DNA of 64,000 nt, taken from contig CBDANK010000002.1 of assembly GCA_965197565.1 (NCBI GenBank), positions 620,001 to 684,000 of the forward strand, given 5' to 3'. Both the position numbers and the translations under genes were made by a program. Origin of the DNA: G963667675 sp965197565 (lineage in GTDB: Bacteria > Chloroflexota > Dehalococcoidia > Lucifugimonadales > UBA3495). The notes beneath the pieces are model-generated. The model worked only from the letters and a program-made list of their open reading frames with translations, searched no databases and was not told the DNA's origin. Of this stretch, positions 33,957 through 42,345 are shown one piece after another; the first letter of the stretch is position 1, and each line of letters begins with the position of its first letter.

Positions 33957-35234
33957 ATGACCAATTGGAGCCTGGCGCGCCGGAGTCTCATTCTGGTGGT
34001 CGCCTTAGTAGCAATTGCGTCGGTTCTGGCCTGCGCAGGACCTGCCGGACCACCTGGCCCTATGGGAGAACAAGGTCCTCAAGGCGAGCGGGGTGAAGTT
34101 GGCCTAGAAGGGCAGCAAGGCCCGAAGGGAGACAAAGGAGAGCAAGGCGGCAGGGGTCCTCAGGGCGAGCCAGGCCCGATGGGAGACAAAGGAGAGCAAG
34201 GCGACAGGGGTCCTCAGGGCAAGCAAGGCCCGAAGGGAGACAAAGGAGAGCAAGGCGACAGAGGTCCTCAGGGCGAGCCAGGCCCGATGGGTGAGCCAGG
34301 CCCTGAGATACAGATACCCGTCAGCATGCACGTCATAGACGTTCCGCAAATAGAACCGGACACTCGGACGATATATGAGCCAAGCAACGTCCAGCCGGCG
34401 TCCGGCCCCAACATGAATGCGTGTTCGGGTTATGATCCTGCGGTTTCCTGGATTGAGGAAGCCTATCTGGAGTTCTCCATCTGCTACACGGCAGAGCATT
34501 CTGAGGATGTGGAATTTGCGGCATATTGGGTCGCCTACGCCCGTGACATCCAGCACGTGAAATATAAGGTAGAGAAGTTTGTAAATCGGGTCGGAAGACC
34601 TCTTCACGTTAACCTGATGCTCCTCCCAGACCCCGACGCCAATGCGGACATAGGGACTACTCGGTTCATGTGTTGCTACAGGAAGAGTGGTGAGCGTTCG
34701 TCAGATGGCGAATTTGCATGGATTCCGTACTTAGCCCCGTCTCACTCGGACTGGTCCCATCCAACATTCGGCCAGCTACGCTTTCGGCCCGAGGACTTCC
34801 ACATAAAGAACATTGTCCATGAAATGACACATGCCGGTCAGCTCTCTTTCTGCGACTACTCATGTGAACGGCGTAAGGAGATTCCGAATTGGTTGTATGA
34901 GGCATTGGCGGAATATGAGGGCACGATAAGAACAGAAGATAGTGAGGCAGTGACGAGGCTAGCGGACTATGTGGCTGATAGGGGGCTAATATCTCTGGGG
35001 ATTCCTCTGGGAGCCACGGAACCGGAGATCATTGTGTCGGAGGCATACTTCGGCGGATCGCTATTCATGAAATATCTGGCTGACAGATTTGGTGAGAGCA
35101 TTCACTACCGTCTCGCACGGCCTGATTATACGTTTGCCGAGACGCTTCTGTCAGAGTTCAGGTCGAAGGGCGTCACTGTCCTTCAAGTGTTCGGGGATAT
35201 GCAGCAGTGGATTGTTTCGCTCAAGTCAAACTGA
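33957..35234 (+). CDS. Collagen-like lipoprotein with gluzincin metallopeptidase domain
   Basis: 425 residues in three parts. Residues 1-26 are a lipoprotein signal (RRS then a hydrophobic stretch, lipobox VLAC, lipidated Cys26). Residues 28-117 are 30 uninterrupted Gly-X-Y triplets (for example GPKGDKGEQGDRGPQGEP), so a collagen triple helix is likely. Residues 120-425 form a zinc peptidase domain: HEMTH (His288, Glu289, His292) and Glu315 in NWLYEALAEYEG, the gluzincin arrangement (peptidase MA type). Cysteines in pairs (CC at 239-240, CDYSC near 299-303) suggest disulfides outside the cell. Predicted to be a membrane-anchored trimeric surface peptidase. It stands alone amid repeat DNA. Confidence 0.82.
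   Translation: MTNWSLARRSLILVVALVAIASVLACAGPAGPPGPMGEQGPQGERGEVGLEGQQGPKGDKGEQGGRGPQGEPGPMGDKGEQGDRGPQGKQGPKGDKGEQGDRGPQGEPGPMGEPGPEIQIPVSMHVIDVPQIEPDTRTIYEPSNVQPASGPNMNACSGYDPAVSWIEEAYLEFSICYTAEHSEDVEFAAYWVAYARDIQHVKYKVEKFVNRVGRPLHVNLMLLPDPDANADIGTTRFMCCYRKSGERSSDGEFAWIPYLAPSHSDWSHPTFGQLRFRPEDFHIKNIVHEMTHAGQLSFCDYSCERRKEIPNWLYEALAEYEGTIRTEDSEAVTRLADYVADRGLISLGIPLGATEPEIIVSEAYFGGSLFMKYLADRFGESIHYRLARPDYTFAETLLSEFRSKGVTVLQVFGDMQQWIVSLKSN
34119..34280 (+). repeat. Three 54-bp tandem repeats in the collagen-like region
   Basis: Three near-identical 54-bp units encode 18 residues each (GPKGDKGEQG... or GPMGDKGEQG...). They show that the triple-helix length grew by tandem duplication and could differ between strains. 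Confidence 0.8.
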
Positions 35235-35362
35235 CACACTGTACCCATAGCAGGGCTAAAATCCGATATTATTCCCATTTATAAGGACCACCTACCCCTA
35301 TGTCAACCTTGGCGGTTGGAACGCGCACTTAGCAGGTTCAAGACCGCCTAATGGAGGCGCAG

Positions 35363-35743
35363 ATGCCCACCTATACCTATGACCACATTCACCTGCGAAG
35401 CCGCAACCCTGTGGAAACCGCTCGATACTTCAATAAGATGTTCGACGCCGAAATCCTTGAGTCGGTCCAGTCCGACGGCCAGCCGAGGGTGGATGTGGAC
35501 ATCAACGGCCTCACCATCTATATCGCCCGCGCCGATGAGAATGCGCCTCCCGGACCGGTCGATCCCCATTTGGGATTGGACCACTTCGGGCTAAAGGTGG
35601 ACAACATGGATGCGGCGGTCGCCCAGCTAAAGGAGCGGGGGGCGGAGTTCTCCTCCGAGCCTCGCGACCTGCGCCCCGGGCTGAGGATCGCATTCGTTCG
35701 CACCCCGGACGATGTCCGCATCGAGTTGCTGGAATGGACCTGA
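35363..35743 (+). CDS. VOC/glyoxalase family protein
   Basis: 126 residues; the ATG at 35363 has GGAGG five bases upstream and is preferred over the ATG at 35351. Two beta-alpha-beta-beta-beta modules: YDHIHLRSRNPVETARYFNK at the start, and GLDHFGLKVDNMDAAVAQLK near 70-89, with a terminal VRIELLEW. Possible metal ligands are the His of DHIHL, the His of LDHFGL and the Glu of RIELLE, the usual three of the superfamily. Substrate unknown (glyoxalase, dioxygenase and resistance proteins share this fold). Confidence 0.82.
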   Translation: MPTYTYDHIHLRSRNPVETARYFNKMFDAEILESVQSDGQPRVDVDINGLTIYIARADENAPPGPVDPHLGLDHFGLKVDNMDAAVAQLKERGAEFSSEPRDLRPGLRIAFVRTPDDVRIELLEWT

Positions 35744-35775
35744 CCCCCGGAAATCGCGTTCCTTGTTAGTTCCCC

Positions 35776-35967
35776 CAGGGTCTTTTAGTTTTCATATTGG
35801 AGTGGTGCAGTAACCCCCTGTAACGTCATTCTGAGGAGCCCTTCGACTTCGCTCAGGATAAACTCTGCGACGAAGAATCTAAAAGTCTTGATTGGAGAAT
35901 CGGCCTTGACTTGCAAGGGAGATTTTAGACCCTTCACTCCGTTCAGGGTGACAATTAAAAGACCCTG
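35776..35967. repeat. 192-bp inverted-repeat element with 10-bp target duplication
   Basis: The ends CAGGGTCTTTTAGTT and AATTAAAAGACCCTG are inverted repeats (14 of 15). The element is flanked by TTAGTTCCCC at 35766-35775 and 35968-35977. The interior carries the GGATAAACTCTG and GAATCTAAAAGTC blocks seen in other repeats here. It fills the space between the VOC and MBL genes. Confidence 0.78.
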
Positions 35968-36007
35968 TTAGTTCCCCTAACTCGACTTGACACGGTTATG
36001 CCGGTCT

Positions 36008-36841
36008 CTATGCAGTGCTCAAGCTGTAACTAGCTGAATCTTCGCTGACTCGCCGCTCATCTACCAGCTTTGCCAAGTGGGTGCCCACGTTCCTGGCTGC
36101 CGCCTTTCTGAGGTTCTTGCGCAGGTTGCGAGGGTAAACAACTCCCACGATCTCCTCCACCGTCCGGGCCCCTGCCTCCAGCGCCGCCACCACTTGGTCC
36201 TCTCGCCGCTGCCTGTGTTCGATATACCACTTGACCCGGTTTGTCGCATTGTGGACCACTTGACCGTGGCCGGGACAAATGAGGGCCGGGCGTTGACGGG
36301 CCAGCAGTTCCAGGGAGGTCATGTACTGCTTGAGATTGCGGACACTGGAAGATGAGTTCCCCAATATGGTGTCTCCACTGAAAACGACCCGGCCCGCCGC
36401 CAGATAGTAGGCTACGTGATCGTCTTCGTGGCCGGGGGTGAACAGTGCTCGAAGGGAGATTCCTCCTCCGGCGGGGACCGTCTCACGGGAGCGCAGCTTC
36501 ACCACGGATCCCGGACCTAAACGCTGAGTTAGGAGCGGCGCCAGCTTGGGGTGGCAGAGAACCGGGCAGCCCATAACGTCCTGCAACCGGTCCAAGCCGC
36601 CTATGTGGTCGCCGTGGCCATGAGTTATCAGTATCGCCGAAATCCGCGGGCGGCCCAGCTCGGCGTGGTAATCCAGGATTTGCCGGGTCCAAGAGCGGTA
36701 GGGCTCTCCGGTATCGACCAGCACCATGTGATCATCGGGATCGCCCACAAAGTATATTTGGGTGCCTCCCGGGTGCATCGCCCCGAAAGTGCTCTGGTCT
36801 TCCTGGATGTGAGTGCTGTATATGTGCTGGGTTATCTTCAT
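36008..36841 (-). CDS. MBL-fold metallo-hydrolase (LACTB2-like)
   Basis: 277 residues from the ATG at 36841 with GAGGT upstream; a longer frame to 36922 adds a basic stretch unlike the family. It shows LVDTGEP, ILITHGHGDHIGGLDRLQD (HxHxDH motif, about 71-89), TPGHEDDHVAYYL, VFSGDTILG and PALICPGHGQVVHN, which supply all metal ligands of a two-zinc site. The C-terminal winged-helix part (TVEEIVGVVY...VGTHLAKLVDE) is typical of LACTB2/human-type RNA or CoA-ester hydrolases. Substrate uncertain. Confidence 0.86.
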   Translation of the reverse strand: MKITQHIYSTHIQEDQSTFGAMHPGGTQIYFVGDPDDHMVLVDTGEPYRSWTRQILDYHAELGRPRISAILITHGHGDHIGGLDRLQDVMGCPVLCHPKLAPLLTQRLGPGSVVKLRSRETVPAGGGISLRALFTPGHEDDHVAYYLAAGRVVFSGDTILGNSSSSVRNLKQYMTSLELLARQRPALICPGHGQVVHNATNRVKWYIEHRQRREDQVVAALEAGARTVEEIVGVVYPRNLRKNLRKAAARNVGTHLAKLVDERRVSEDSASYSLSTA

Positions 36842-36932
36842 ATCGGACCTCGGGCCGGCGTTTCTCCGGCCTGCGGGCACGGCTCCACCGCTTGTTTCCC
36901 GGCTTGAACGGCGTTCTACCACTTCGGTTAAT

Positions 36933-37146
36933 GTAATTGTTCAGACTTAGGGGGGCATTCCGGCACTCCGAGCCTGTCACTCCGGCGAAGGCCGGAGTCC
37001 AGAAAGTCCTTGCTAGAGACTTTGCTGCGGATTCAAGGCCCTCAGCAACTAGGTTTTCCTGGGTCCCGGCCCCGTATCGGGGTACGGGGCAGGCTCTGCG
37101 CCGAGACGACGGGAACGAATTCACCTCATCAAGTCTGAACAGTTTC
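36933..37146. repeat. 214-bp MITE-like element with 8-bp target duplication
   Basis: The ends are GTAATTGTTCAGACTT (36933-36948) and AAGTCTGAACAGTTTC (37131-37146). It is flanked by CGGTTAAT at 36925-36932 and 37147-37154. The inside holds the ACTCCGGCGAAGGCCGGAGT palindrome and a sequence found inverted at 33475-33629. Ends are related to those of the 102-bp elements. Confidence 0.8.
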
Positions 37147-37275
37147 CGGTTAATGCGATGGTAGATGCGGGTGGAATATCCGTCAATCCCCGGAGTCAGG
37201 CTGTGGTATGATGCGAAAATCCTGAAGGCGGCGCGTCGGCCCCGGCGGCGGAGGGCTGCGCGCTTGGTGCGGATT

Positions 37276-39600
37276 ATGATTAACCATCAAGACTTGAAAC
37301 AAGCGTTGCCCAAAGTTGACGGCGCAGTCCAGGTTAACGGCTTGGAGGGCCCGGTCGAGGTCTACCGCGACAACCTCGGTATTCCTCACATACGCGCGTC
37401 CGGTGAGAGAGACGCTTTTTTCGCCCAAGGCTTCGTTACCGCCCAGGACCGCTTCTGGCACATGGAGTACGACCGGATGCGGGGCGCAGGCCGCTGGGCC
37501 GAGGTTGTGGGTGTGCCGGCCTTGGAGCAGGATAAACTGATGCGGCGTTTTCGCTTGGAGGCTTCGGCGCGGGCGGACTACCAGGCGGTCGAAGACCATA
37601 CCCGGATGATGCTGGACGCTTACGCCGCCGGTGTGAATGCCTTCGTCGACAGTACCTCAAGCCTTCCCGTGGAGTACCGTATCACCGGGCTGCAACCGGA
37701 GCCCTGGCAACCCTGGGACGGGCTGCTGGTTTACAAGGTCCGCCACATTTTTATGGGAGTGTTCGAGTCCAAGCTATGGCGGGCCCGTATGGTCAGCAAG
37801 CTGGGGCCGGAACAGGCGGCCAAGCTGTTTCCGGGGTACCAACCGGGACAGTTGCTGATCTTGCCTCCGGGAGAGATATATTCCGGGCCTTTGGAAGATG
37901 GGTTGGAGGAGCTTAGCCGGGGCGCCGCCGCCCTGAACTATTTGAACGAAAATGACAGCGGCAGCAATAGCTGGACCATTTCCGGTCGGCGGACGGCCTC
38001 CGGGAAACCGCTCTTAGCCGGGGACTCTCACCGGGGCTTGGACACCCCCAACGTGTACTACCAGAACCACCTGGCCTGCCCCGAGTTCGACGTGACCGGC
38101 TTGTCCTTCCCCGGCTTGCCGGGGTTTCCTCATTTTGGCCACAACGACTGGGTCGCTTGGTGCGTCACGCATACGGCCGCCGACTATCAGGACCTGTACA
38201 TCGAGCGGTTCAAGGCCGAAGACCCTAAGTATTACCTCTACCAGGGGCAGTGGCGCAGGGCCGAAGCGCACCATGAAACCATCAAAGTAAAGGACAGCGA
38301 AGACGTCGATATAGATGTCTGGGTCACTCATCACGGCCCCTTGATTTCAGGCAGCCCCCAGGAGGGGAGCGGTGTGGCTTTCAAGTACACCGCTACCGAA
38401 GGCCCTTCAAGTTGGCCCGACATCCTTTGGCAGATGCTCAGGGCCAAAGACGCTGACGAACTGGCCGAGTCCATGCGAGATTGGGTGGACCCTTGCAATA
38501 ACTTCTTGATAGCCGATGTGCACGGCAATAGCGGTTATTTGTGCCGGGGGCGGATTCCCATAAGGTCGATGGCCAATGCTTGGCTGCCGGTCCCAGGTTG
38601 GACTGGAGAGCACGAGTGGCAGGGGCAGATTCCTTTCGACGAGTTGCCGCGTTCACTGAACCCCGAGGCGGGCTATTTGGCTACTGCCAACAACCGGCCG
38701 GTGGGAGACGACTACCCCTATTACATCGCCGTCGATTTCACCCCTGAGTTCCGGGCCAAATCAGTAACCGAGGGCCTGCTGTCTCTGGACCGGCCCCAGG
38801 CTTCCGACATGGCCAAGGTCCACGCCCAGAGGGTGTCCATCCCGGCTTTGACCTACATCGAGTTGCTCCGGAGGGTTGATCCGTTGGACGACGTGTCGGC
38901 CCAAGCCAGGGAAAAGATGCTGGGCTGGTCAGGGTCGATGGACGCAGGACGGGTGGAGCCCGCCATTTACAGCGTGTGCCGGGATGCGCTGCTCAAAGAC
39001 GTTATGCAACACAACCTGGGGACTGAGTTGGTCCAGGAAGCATGGAACCCTGCCGACCGAGCCCTGGGGTCTTTCGGAAACCGCCTCAAAGCCCGGATAG
39101 TTGCTATGATTTCCGAAGACGACCGCAGCCTACTCCCCCAAGGAGAGGACTGGCCTTCCATGCTGGCCCGCGCCCTGAGTAAAGGCGCGGCCGACTTGCG
39201 AAGCCGCTTGGGAGACGACCTGGAAGACTGGCGTTGGGAGCGAATACACCAAGCCCGTCCTCGCCACACCCTGTCCTTGGCCTACCCTGAACTGTCGGGA
39301 ATATTGGACCCGCCGGCCATACCGACCAGCGGCGACGGCGACACACCCTTGGCCGGCGGTTACTCCCCGGCGGACCCGGCGACCACCACCAGCCAGTCGG
39401 TGGTCCGCTATGTTTACGACCTTGCTGATTGGGACAACTCGTTATGGGTCGTCCCCTTGGGCAGTTCCGGCCATCCGGGGAGCAAACACTATCACGACCA
39501 GTCGGAGACTTGGCGGCAGGTGAAGATGCTCCCGATGTTCTACTCCTGGGACCGGATCATCGACGAAAGCTCCGCCCGGCAACGGCTGGAACCGGCTTGA
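37276..39600 (+). CDS. Penicillin acylase family N-terminal nucleophile hydrolase
   Basis: 774 residues from the ATG at 37276; an ATG at 37165 would add 37 residues unlike the family, beside the repeat. It has the S45 pattern: VEVYRDNLGIPHIRA near the start, FFAQGFVTAQDRFWHMEYDR, and the autocatalytic site GSNSW, where Ser230 becomes the N-terminal nucleophile of the beta chain. The beta chain holds GKPLLAGDSHRGLDTPNVYY. The family hydrolyses amides such as penicillins, acyl-homoserine lactones or other acylated amines. No signal peptide is seen, so a cytoplasmic amidase is likely. Confidence 0.88.
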   Translation: MINHQDLKQALPKVDGAVQVNGLEGPVEVYRDNLGIPHIRASGERDAFFAQGFVTAQDRFWHMEYDRMRGAGRWAEVVGVPALEQDKLMRRFRLEASARADYQAVEDHTRMMLDAYAAGVNAFVDSTSSLPVEYRITGLQPEPWQPWDGLLVYKVRHIFMGVFESKLWRARMVSKLGPEQAAKLFPGYQPGQLLILPPGEIYSGPLEDGLEELSRGAAALNYLNENDSGSNSWTISGRRTASGKPLLAGDSHRGLDTPNVYYQNHLACPEFDVTGLSFPGLPGFPHFGHNDWVAWCVTHTAADYQDLYIERFKAEDPKYYLYQGQWRRAEAHHETIKVKDSEDVDIDVWVTHHGPLISGSPQEGSGVAFKYTATEGPSSWPDILWQMLRAKDADELAESMRDWVDPCNNFLIADVHGNSGYLCRGRIPIRSMANAWLPVPGWTGEHEWQGQIPFDELPRSLNPEAGYLATANNRPVGDDYPYYIAVDFTPEFRAKSVTEGLLSLDRPQASDMAKVHAQRVSIPALTYIELLRRVDPLDDVSAQAREKMLGWSGSMDAGRVEPAIYSVCRDALLKDVMQHNLGTELVQEAWNPADRALGSFGNRLKARIVAMISEDDRSLLPQGEDWPSMLARALSKGAADLRSRLGDDLEDWRWERIHQARPRHTLSLAYPELSGILDPPAIPTSGDGDTPLAGGYSPADPATTTSQSVVRYVYDLADWDNSLWVVPLGSSGHPGSKHYHDQSETWRQVKMLPMFYSWDRIIDESSARQRLEPA

Positions 39601-39702
39601 TCCCATACTGACCCTAGCACCAATCCCGAGCCCAACTTCTCACGGCGGGTGCTTCGATTGGGCTCGGGACAGGCTCCGTACATCAGGCCCGTGGGCGGTC
39701 AT

Positions 39703-39933
39703 TCATGGGACCGCCAGGGTTTCTTGCCGCGACCGCCGCACGAAGCGTTGCAGGGCGATGGCAGACCACAAGGCCTCAATTACGGTGATGGGATAGACTT
39801 CCTCCAGTGCGCTATAGGCTGCGGTCAGGGCGCACCCCCCGGCGAAGGCCAACACCATCCATTTGGACCGGGCCTCCAACCAGTAGGAGAGCAGCATTAT
39901 GGCCACCGCAACGGAGCCGAATAGAGTGAGCAT
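39703..39933 (-). CDS. Small two-helix membrane protein, unknown
   Basis: 76 residues, ATG at 39933 with GGGAGG upstream. Two hydrophobic segments (LTLFGSVAVAIMLLSYWL and MVLAFAGGCALTAAYSAL) are followed by a short basic tail (LQRFVRRSRQET). It resembles small membrane proteins of unknown function that are common in Actinobacteria and Chloroflexota. No partner can be inferred; the next gene in the run is pncC, upstream of it on the minus strand. Confidence 0.6.
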   Translation of the reverse strand: MLTLFGSVAVAIMLLSYWLEARSKWMVLAFAGGCALTAAYSALEEVYPITVIEALWSAIALQRFVRRSRQETLAVP

Positions 39934-39989
39934 AACGACCTCCCGGTCCCAAGCGGCTGCCATCGAGCCGGGTGAAGTTCATTCTCTTA

Positions 39990-40463
39990 TCAAGCACCGG
40001 TCAAGTACCGGCCCAGCAGGTCCAATGCCTCTTGAGCCGCAACCCGCTTGGTGGCGTCCCGGTCGCCGTCGGCATGGACCTCGATTGCTTGGTCATTTCC
40101 GTCCTTCACCGACAGGCCGATGAAAAAGGTGCCGATGGGGGCGGGGCCGCTACCCGGAGCGGGACCGGTTACTCCGGTGACGGAGACGGCGAAGTCGGTG
40201 TCAGTCAGCTCGCGGACCCCTTTGGCCATAGCGATGGCCATCTCCTCACTGACGCTGCCATAGGTTCCGTACAGCTCATCCGGCACGCCGAGTATGCTCT
40301 CCTTCAGGCCACCGGCGTAAGCAATTACTCCACCGGGGAAATACCGGGAGGCTCCGGGCACCGTGCCCAGGAGATAACCCACCAGTCCGCAAGTATCGGC
40401 CTCGGCCACCGAAACCGTCTTTCCCTGTGCCACCAGTATTTCAGCCAACTCAGTTACTTCCAT
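39990..40463 (-). CDS. pncC: CinA C-terminal domain/nicotinamide-nucleotide amidase-like protein
   Basis: 157 residues, the length of the stand-alone CinA C-terminal family. It has PGASRYFPGGVIAYAGGLKESILGV, YGSVSEEMAIAMAKGVRE and VSVTGVTGPAPG. The motif AESCTGG of active PncC enzymes, which carries the catalytic Ser, reads AEADTCG here, so activity is doubtful. Active enzymes deamidate NMN in NAD recycling. An ATG with AGGAGG-like sequence precedes it. A repeat element lies just upstream. Confidence 0.8.
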   Translation of the reverse strand: MEVTELAEILVAQGKTVSVAEADTCGLVGYLLGTVPGASRYFPGGVIAYAGGLKESILGVPDELYGTYGSVSEEMAIAMAKGVRELTDTDFAVSVTGVTGPAPGSGPAPIGTFFIGLSVKDGNDQAIEVHADGDRDATKRVAAQEALDLLGRYLTGA

Positions 40464-40483
40464 AGCTTACCTCCTTCTCGTCC

Positions 40484-40569
40484 GTCTGAACTGTGATTTC
40501 TTTGATTCCGGGATTTACCGGATAGGGAAATCAGGCGAATCCCTTAATCCTACGGATCCCGGTTCAGAC
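40484..40569. repeat. 86-bp inverted-repeat element, copy 2
   Basis: Ends GTCTGAAC (40484-40491) and GTTCAGAC (40562-40569), same length and about 85% the same as the copy at 26445-26530. Beyond its right end the sequence GCGTCAAGAACCG also matches DNA at about 10500-10520. Confidence 0.75.
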
Positions 40570-40622
40570 AATTGCGTCAAGAACCGGAAGACCCCACCTT
40601 TTGGCGGGTGGGAATAGGAAAA

Positions 40623-41408
40623 TCACGGCTTCTCCAAGAGTAGGAAAAACTCCCGGTTTCCGGCATCTCCCAAGATTGGCGAGGCGCAAAGATCACGCAA
40701 CCGCAGCCCGTGGCCGACGACCCAAGCGATGCTCCGGCCTAGGACCCGGGCGTGAACTTGAGGGTCTTTGATTACTCCGCCCCGGCCCACTTCTTCTTTC
40801 CGGGCTTCGAACTGGGGTTTCACCAAGGCTACCAAGCAACGTCCGCTTTTCAAGTGCTCCAGCGCCGAGGGTATGACCATGCTTAGCGAAATGAAAGAAA
40901 CATCCAGGGTAACTAGGTCTACGGTTTCCTCCAGCCCAAAGGGGTAACGAGCGTTGCGCTTCTCCATGACCACTACCCGCTGGTCCCGGCGCAGACGGTA
41001 GTCCAACTGTCCGTGCCCCACATCCAGAGCGTAGACCCGCCGGGCGCCTCGCTGCAACAAGCAATCAGTAAATCCGCCGGTGGAAGCGCCGACATCCAGG
41101 ACCGTCAACTCCCGCACCGGCAGACCGAAACGGTCCAGGGCATGGGCCAACTTCAGACCGCCCCGGCCGACATAGGCCAAGCCTCCCCGCACCTCCAAGG
41201 GCGTGGTTTCGGGAAGTTGGGAACCGGGCTTATCGACGCGGCCCGACGGAGCGAAAACCAGCCCCTCCATGATCAGCAGCGAGGCCCGCTCCCGAGTTTC
41301 GGCCAAGCCCTTATCCAGCAAAAGAAGATCGGCCCGTTTCTTCCCAACCCGCCGGGACGACGCGGTCTTGGCGGCCCTCGGCCCTCGTTGTGAATGCTCA
41401 GAACGCAT
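40623..41408 (-). CDS. tlyA: TlyA family rRNA 2'-O-methyltransferase/hemolysin-like
   Basis: 261 residues. An N-terminal S4 RNA-binding domain (KKRADLLLLDKGLAETRERA) is followed by an FtsJ-type methyltransferase domain: VLDVGASTGGFTDCLLQRG (SAM site), YALDVGHGQL, VTLDVSFISL and CLVALVKPQFEA, with the K-D-K-E catalytic set of 2'-O-methyltransferases plausible. TlyA methylates 16S and 23S rRNA cytidines, and loss gives capreomycin resistance in mycobacteria. Length and both domains are complete. Confidence 0.93.
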   Translation of the reverse strand: MRSEHSQRGPRAAKTASSRRVGKKRADLLLLDKGLAETRERASLLIMEGLVFAPSGRVDKPGSQLPETTPLEVRGGLAYVGRGGLKLAHALDRFGLPVRELTVLDVGASTGGFTDCLLQRGARRVYALDVGHGQLDYRLRRDQRVVVMEKRNARYPFGLEETVDLVTLDVSFISLSMVIPSALEHLKSGRCLVALVKPQFEARKEEVGRGGVIKDPQVHARVLGRSIAWVVGHGLRLRDLCASPILGDAGNREFFLLLEKP

Positions 41409-41463
41409 TTAAGGCGGATGCATCTTTGGTTGGGTTCACGCCGTGGTCAGCCCAGGGCCGGAG

Positions 41464-42252
41464 CTACTCGCCGATGAAACGGGGCCGGCGTTTTTCGAGG
41501 AAGGCGGTGTATCCTTCCTGGTAGTCCCTTGTATCAAACTGGGCCAGAGGAAGAGCGGCCTCCTCTGGAGTGAGGTCTCCAAGAGAGGGCTTGTCCAAGA
41601 CCTGGTTGAGTGTGATTTTATTGACCGAATGGGAGAGAGGGGCCAGCGAGCCTATCTCTTCGGCCAGACGGTAGGTGTAAGTCTCAAGCTCTTCCTTGGG
41701 GACTAGCTGGTTGATCAAGCCCATGCGCAGGGCTTCTTGGTCTTCTATCAATCGTCCGGAGAGCAGAATATACAAAGCGTTGCCTTTTCCCACCAGATTG
41801 ACCAAGTCACGCATTTCCAAGTGGCCGGCGCTTATCCCCAGCCGCGCCACCGGAATTCCGAAGCGGCTGCCCTCGGCAGCGATGCGCAGGTCGGTGGCTA
41901 AGGCCAATTCGCAGCCTCCGCCCACCGCGTAGCCATGGATCATGGATATAGTGGGCGTACCCATGCCGTGCAGCGTGGCCAGCAGCCCGTTGATCCCCTC
42001 GTTGTACACACTCCCCTCTTCGACACCGAACCTGTGGTCTTGGAAATCCCGAATGTCCGCACCGGCAGAGAATGCTTTATCTCCTGCTCCGGTAATTATT
42101 ACAGCGCGTATATCGCGGTCCGCTTCCAGCTCGGCCAGCATCAGGTCCAGCTCTCTCCACATGTCGAAGCTAATCACATTGCGACGGTCCGGCTGATTGA
42201 TGGTAACCGTAGCCAGGGGTAGCTGGCGATTGAGTAGGACCCGATCAGACAT
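41464..42252 (-). CDS. Enoyl-CoA hydratase/isomerase (crotonase) family
   Basis: 262 residues. Landmarks: INQPDRRNVISFDMW near 19-33, GAGDKAFSAGADIRDF and the second oxyanion segment GYAVGGGCELALATDLRIA. The first catalytic glutamate (GGGCE) is present; the second (usually in QPEI.LG) is replaced in FGIPVARLGIS. It may therefore be a decarboxylase, isomerase or hydrolase-like crotonase. It stands alone, with repeat DNA at its 5' side. Confidence 0.85.
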   Translation of the reverse strand: MSDRVLLNRQLPLATVTINQPDRRNVISFDMWRELDLMLAELEADRDIRAVIITGAGDKAFSAGADIRDFQDHRFGVEEGSVYNEGINGLLATLHGMGTPTISMIHGYAVGGGCELALATDLRIAAEGSRFGIPVARLGISAGHLEMRDLVNLVGKGNALYILLSGRLIEDQEALRMGLINQLVPKEELETYTYRLAEEIGSLAPLSHSVNKITLNQVLDKPSLGDLTPEEAALPLAQFDTRDYQEGYTAFLEKRRPRFIGE

Positions 42253-42345
42253 AGCTCTAACCCATCAAGTCAGGTTTAGGGAGGAGGTTGGAGACCAAGG
42301 CAGTATACCGTGGAAGCAACGGCGCGTCATCAGCCATTGTTTAAT

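Noticed and set aside
34104..34607. A 167-residue minus-strand frame opposite the collagen-like region
   Set aside because: It is the complement of the Gly-X-Y codons and lacks any start signal.
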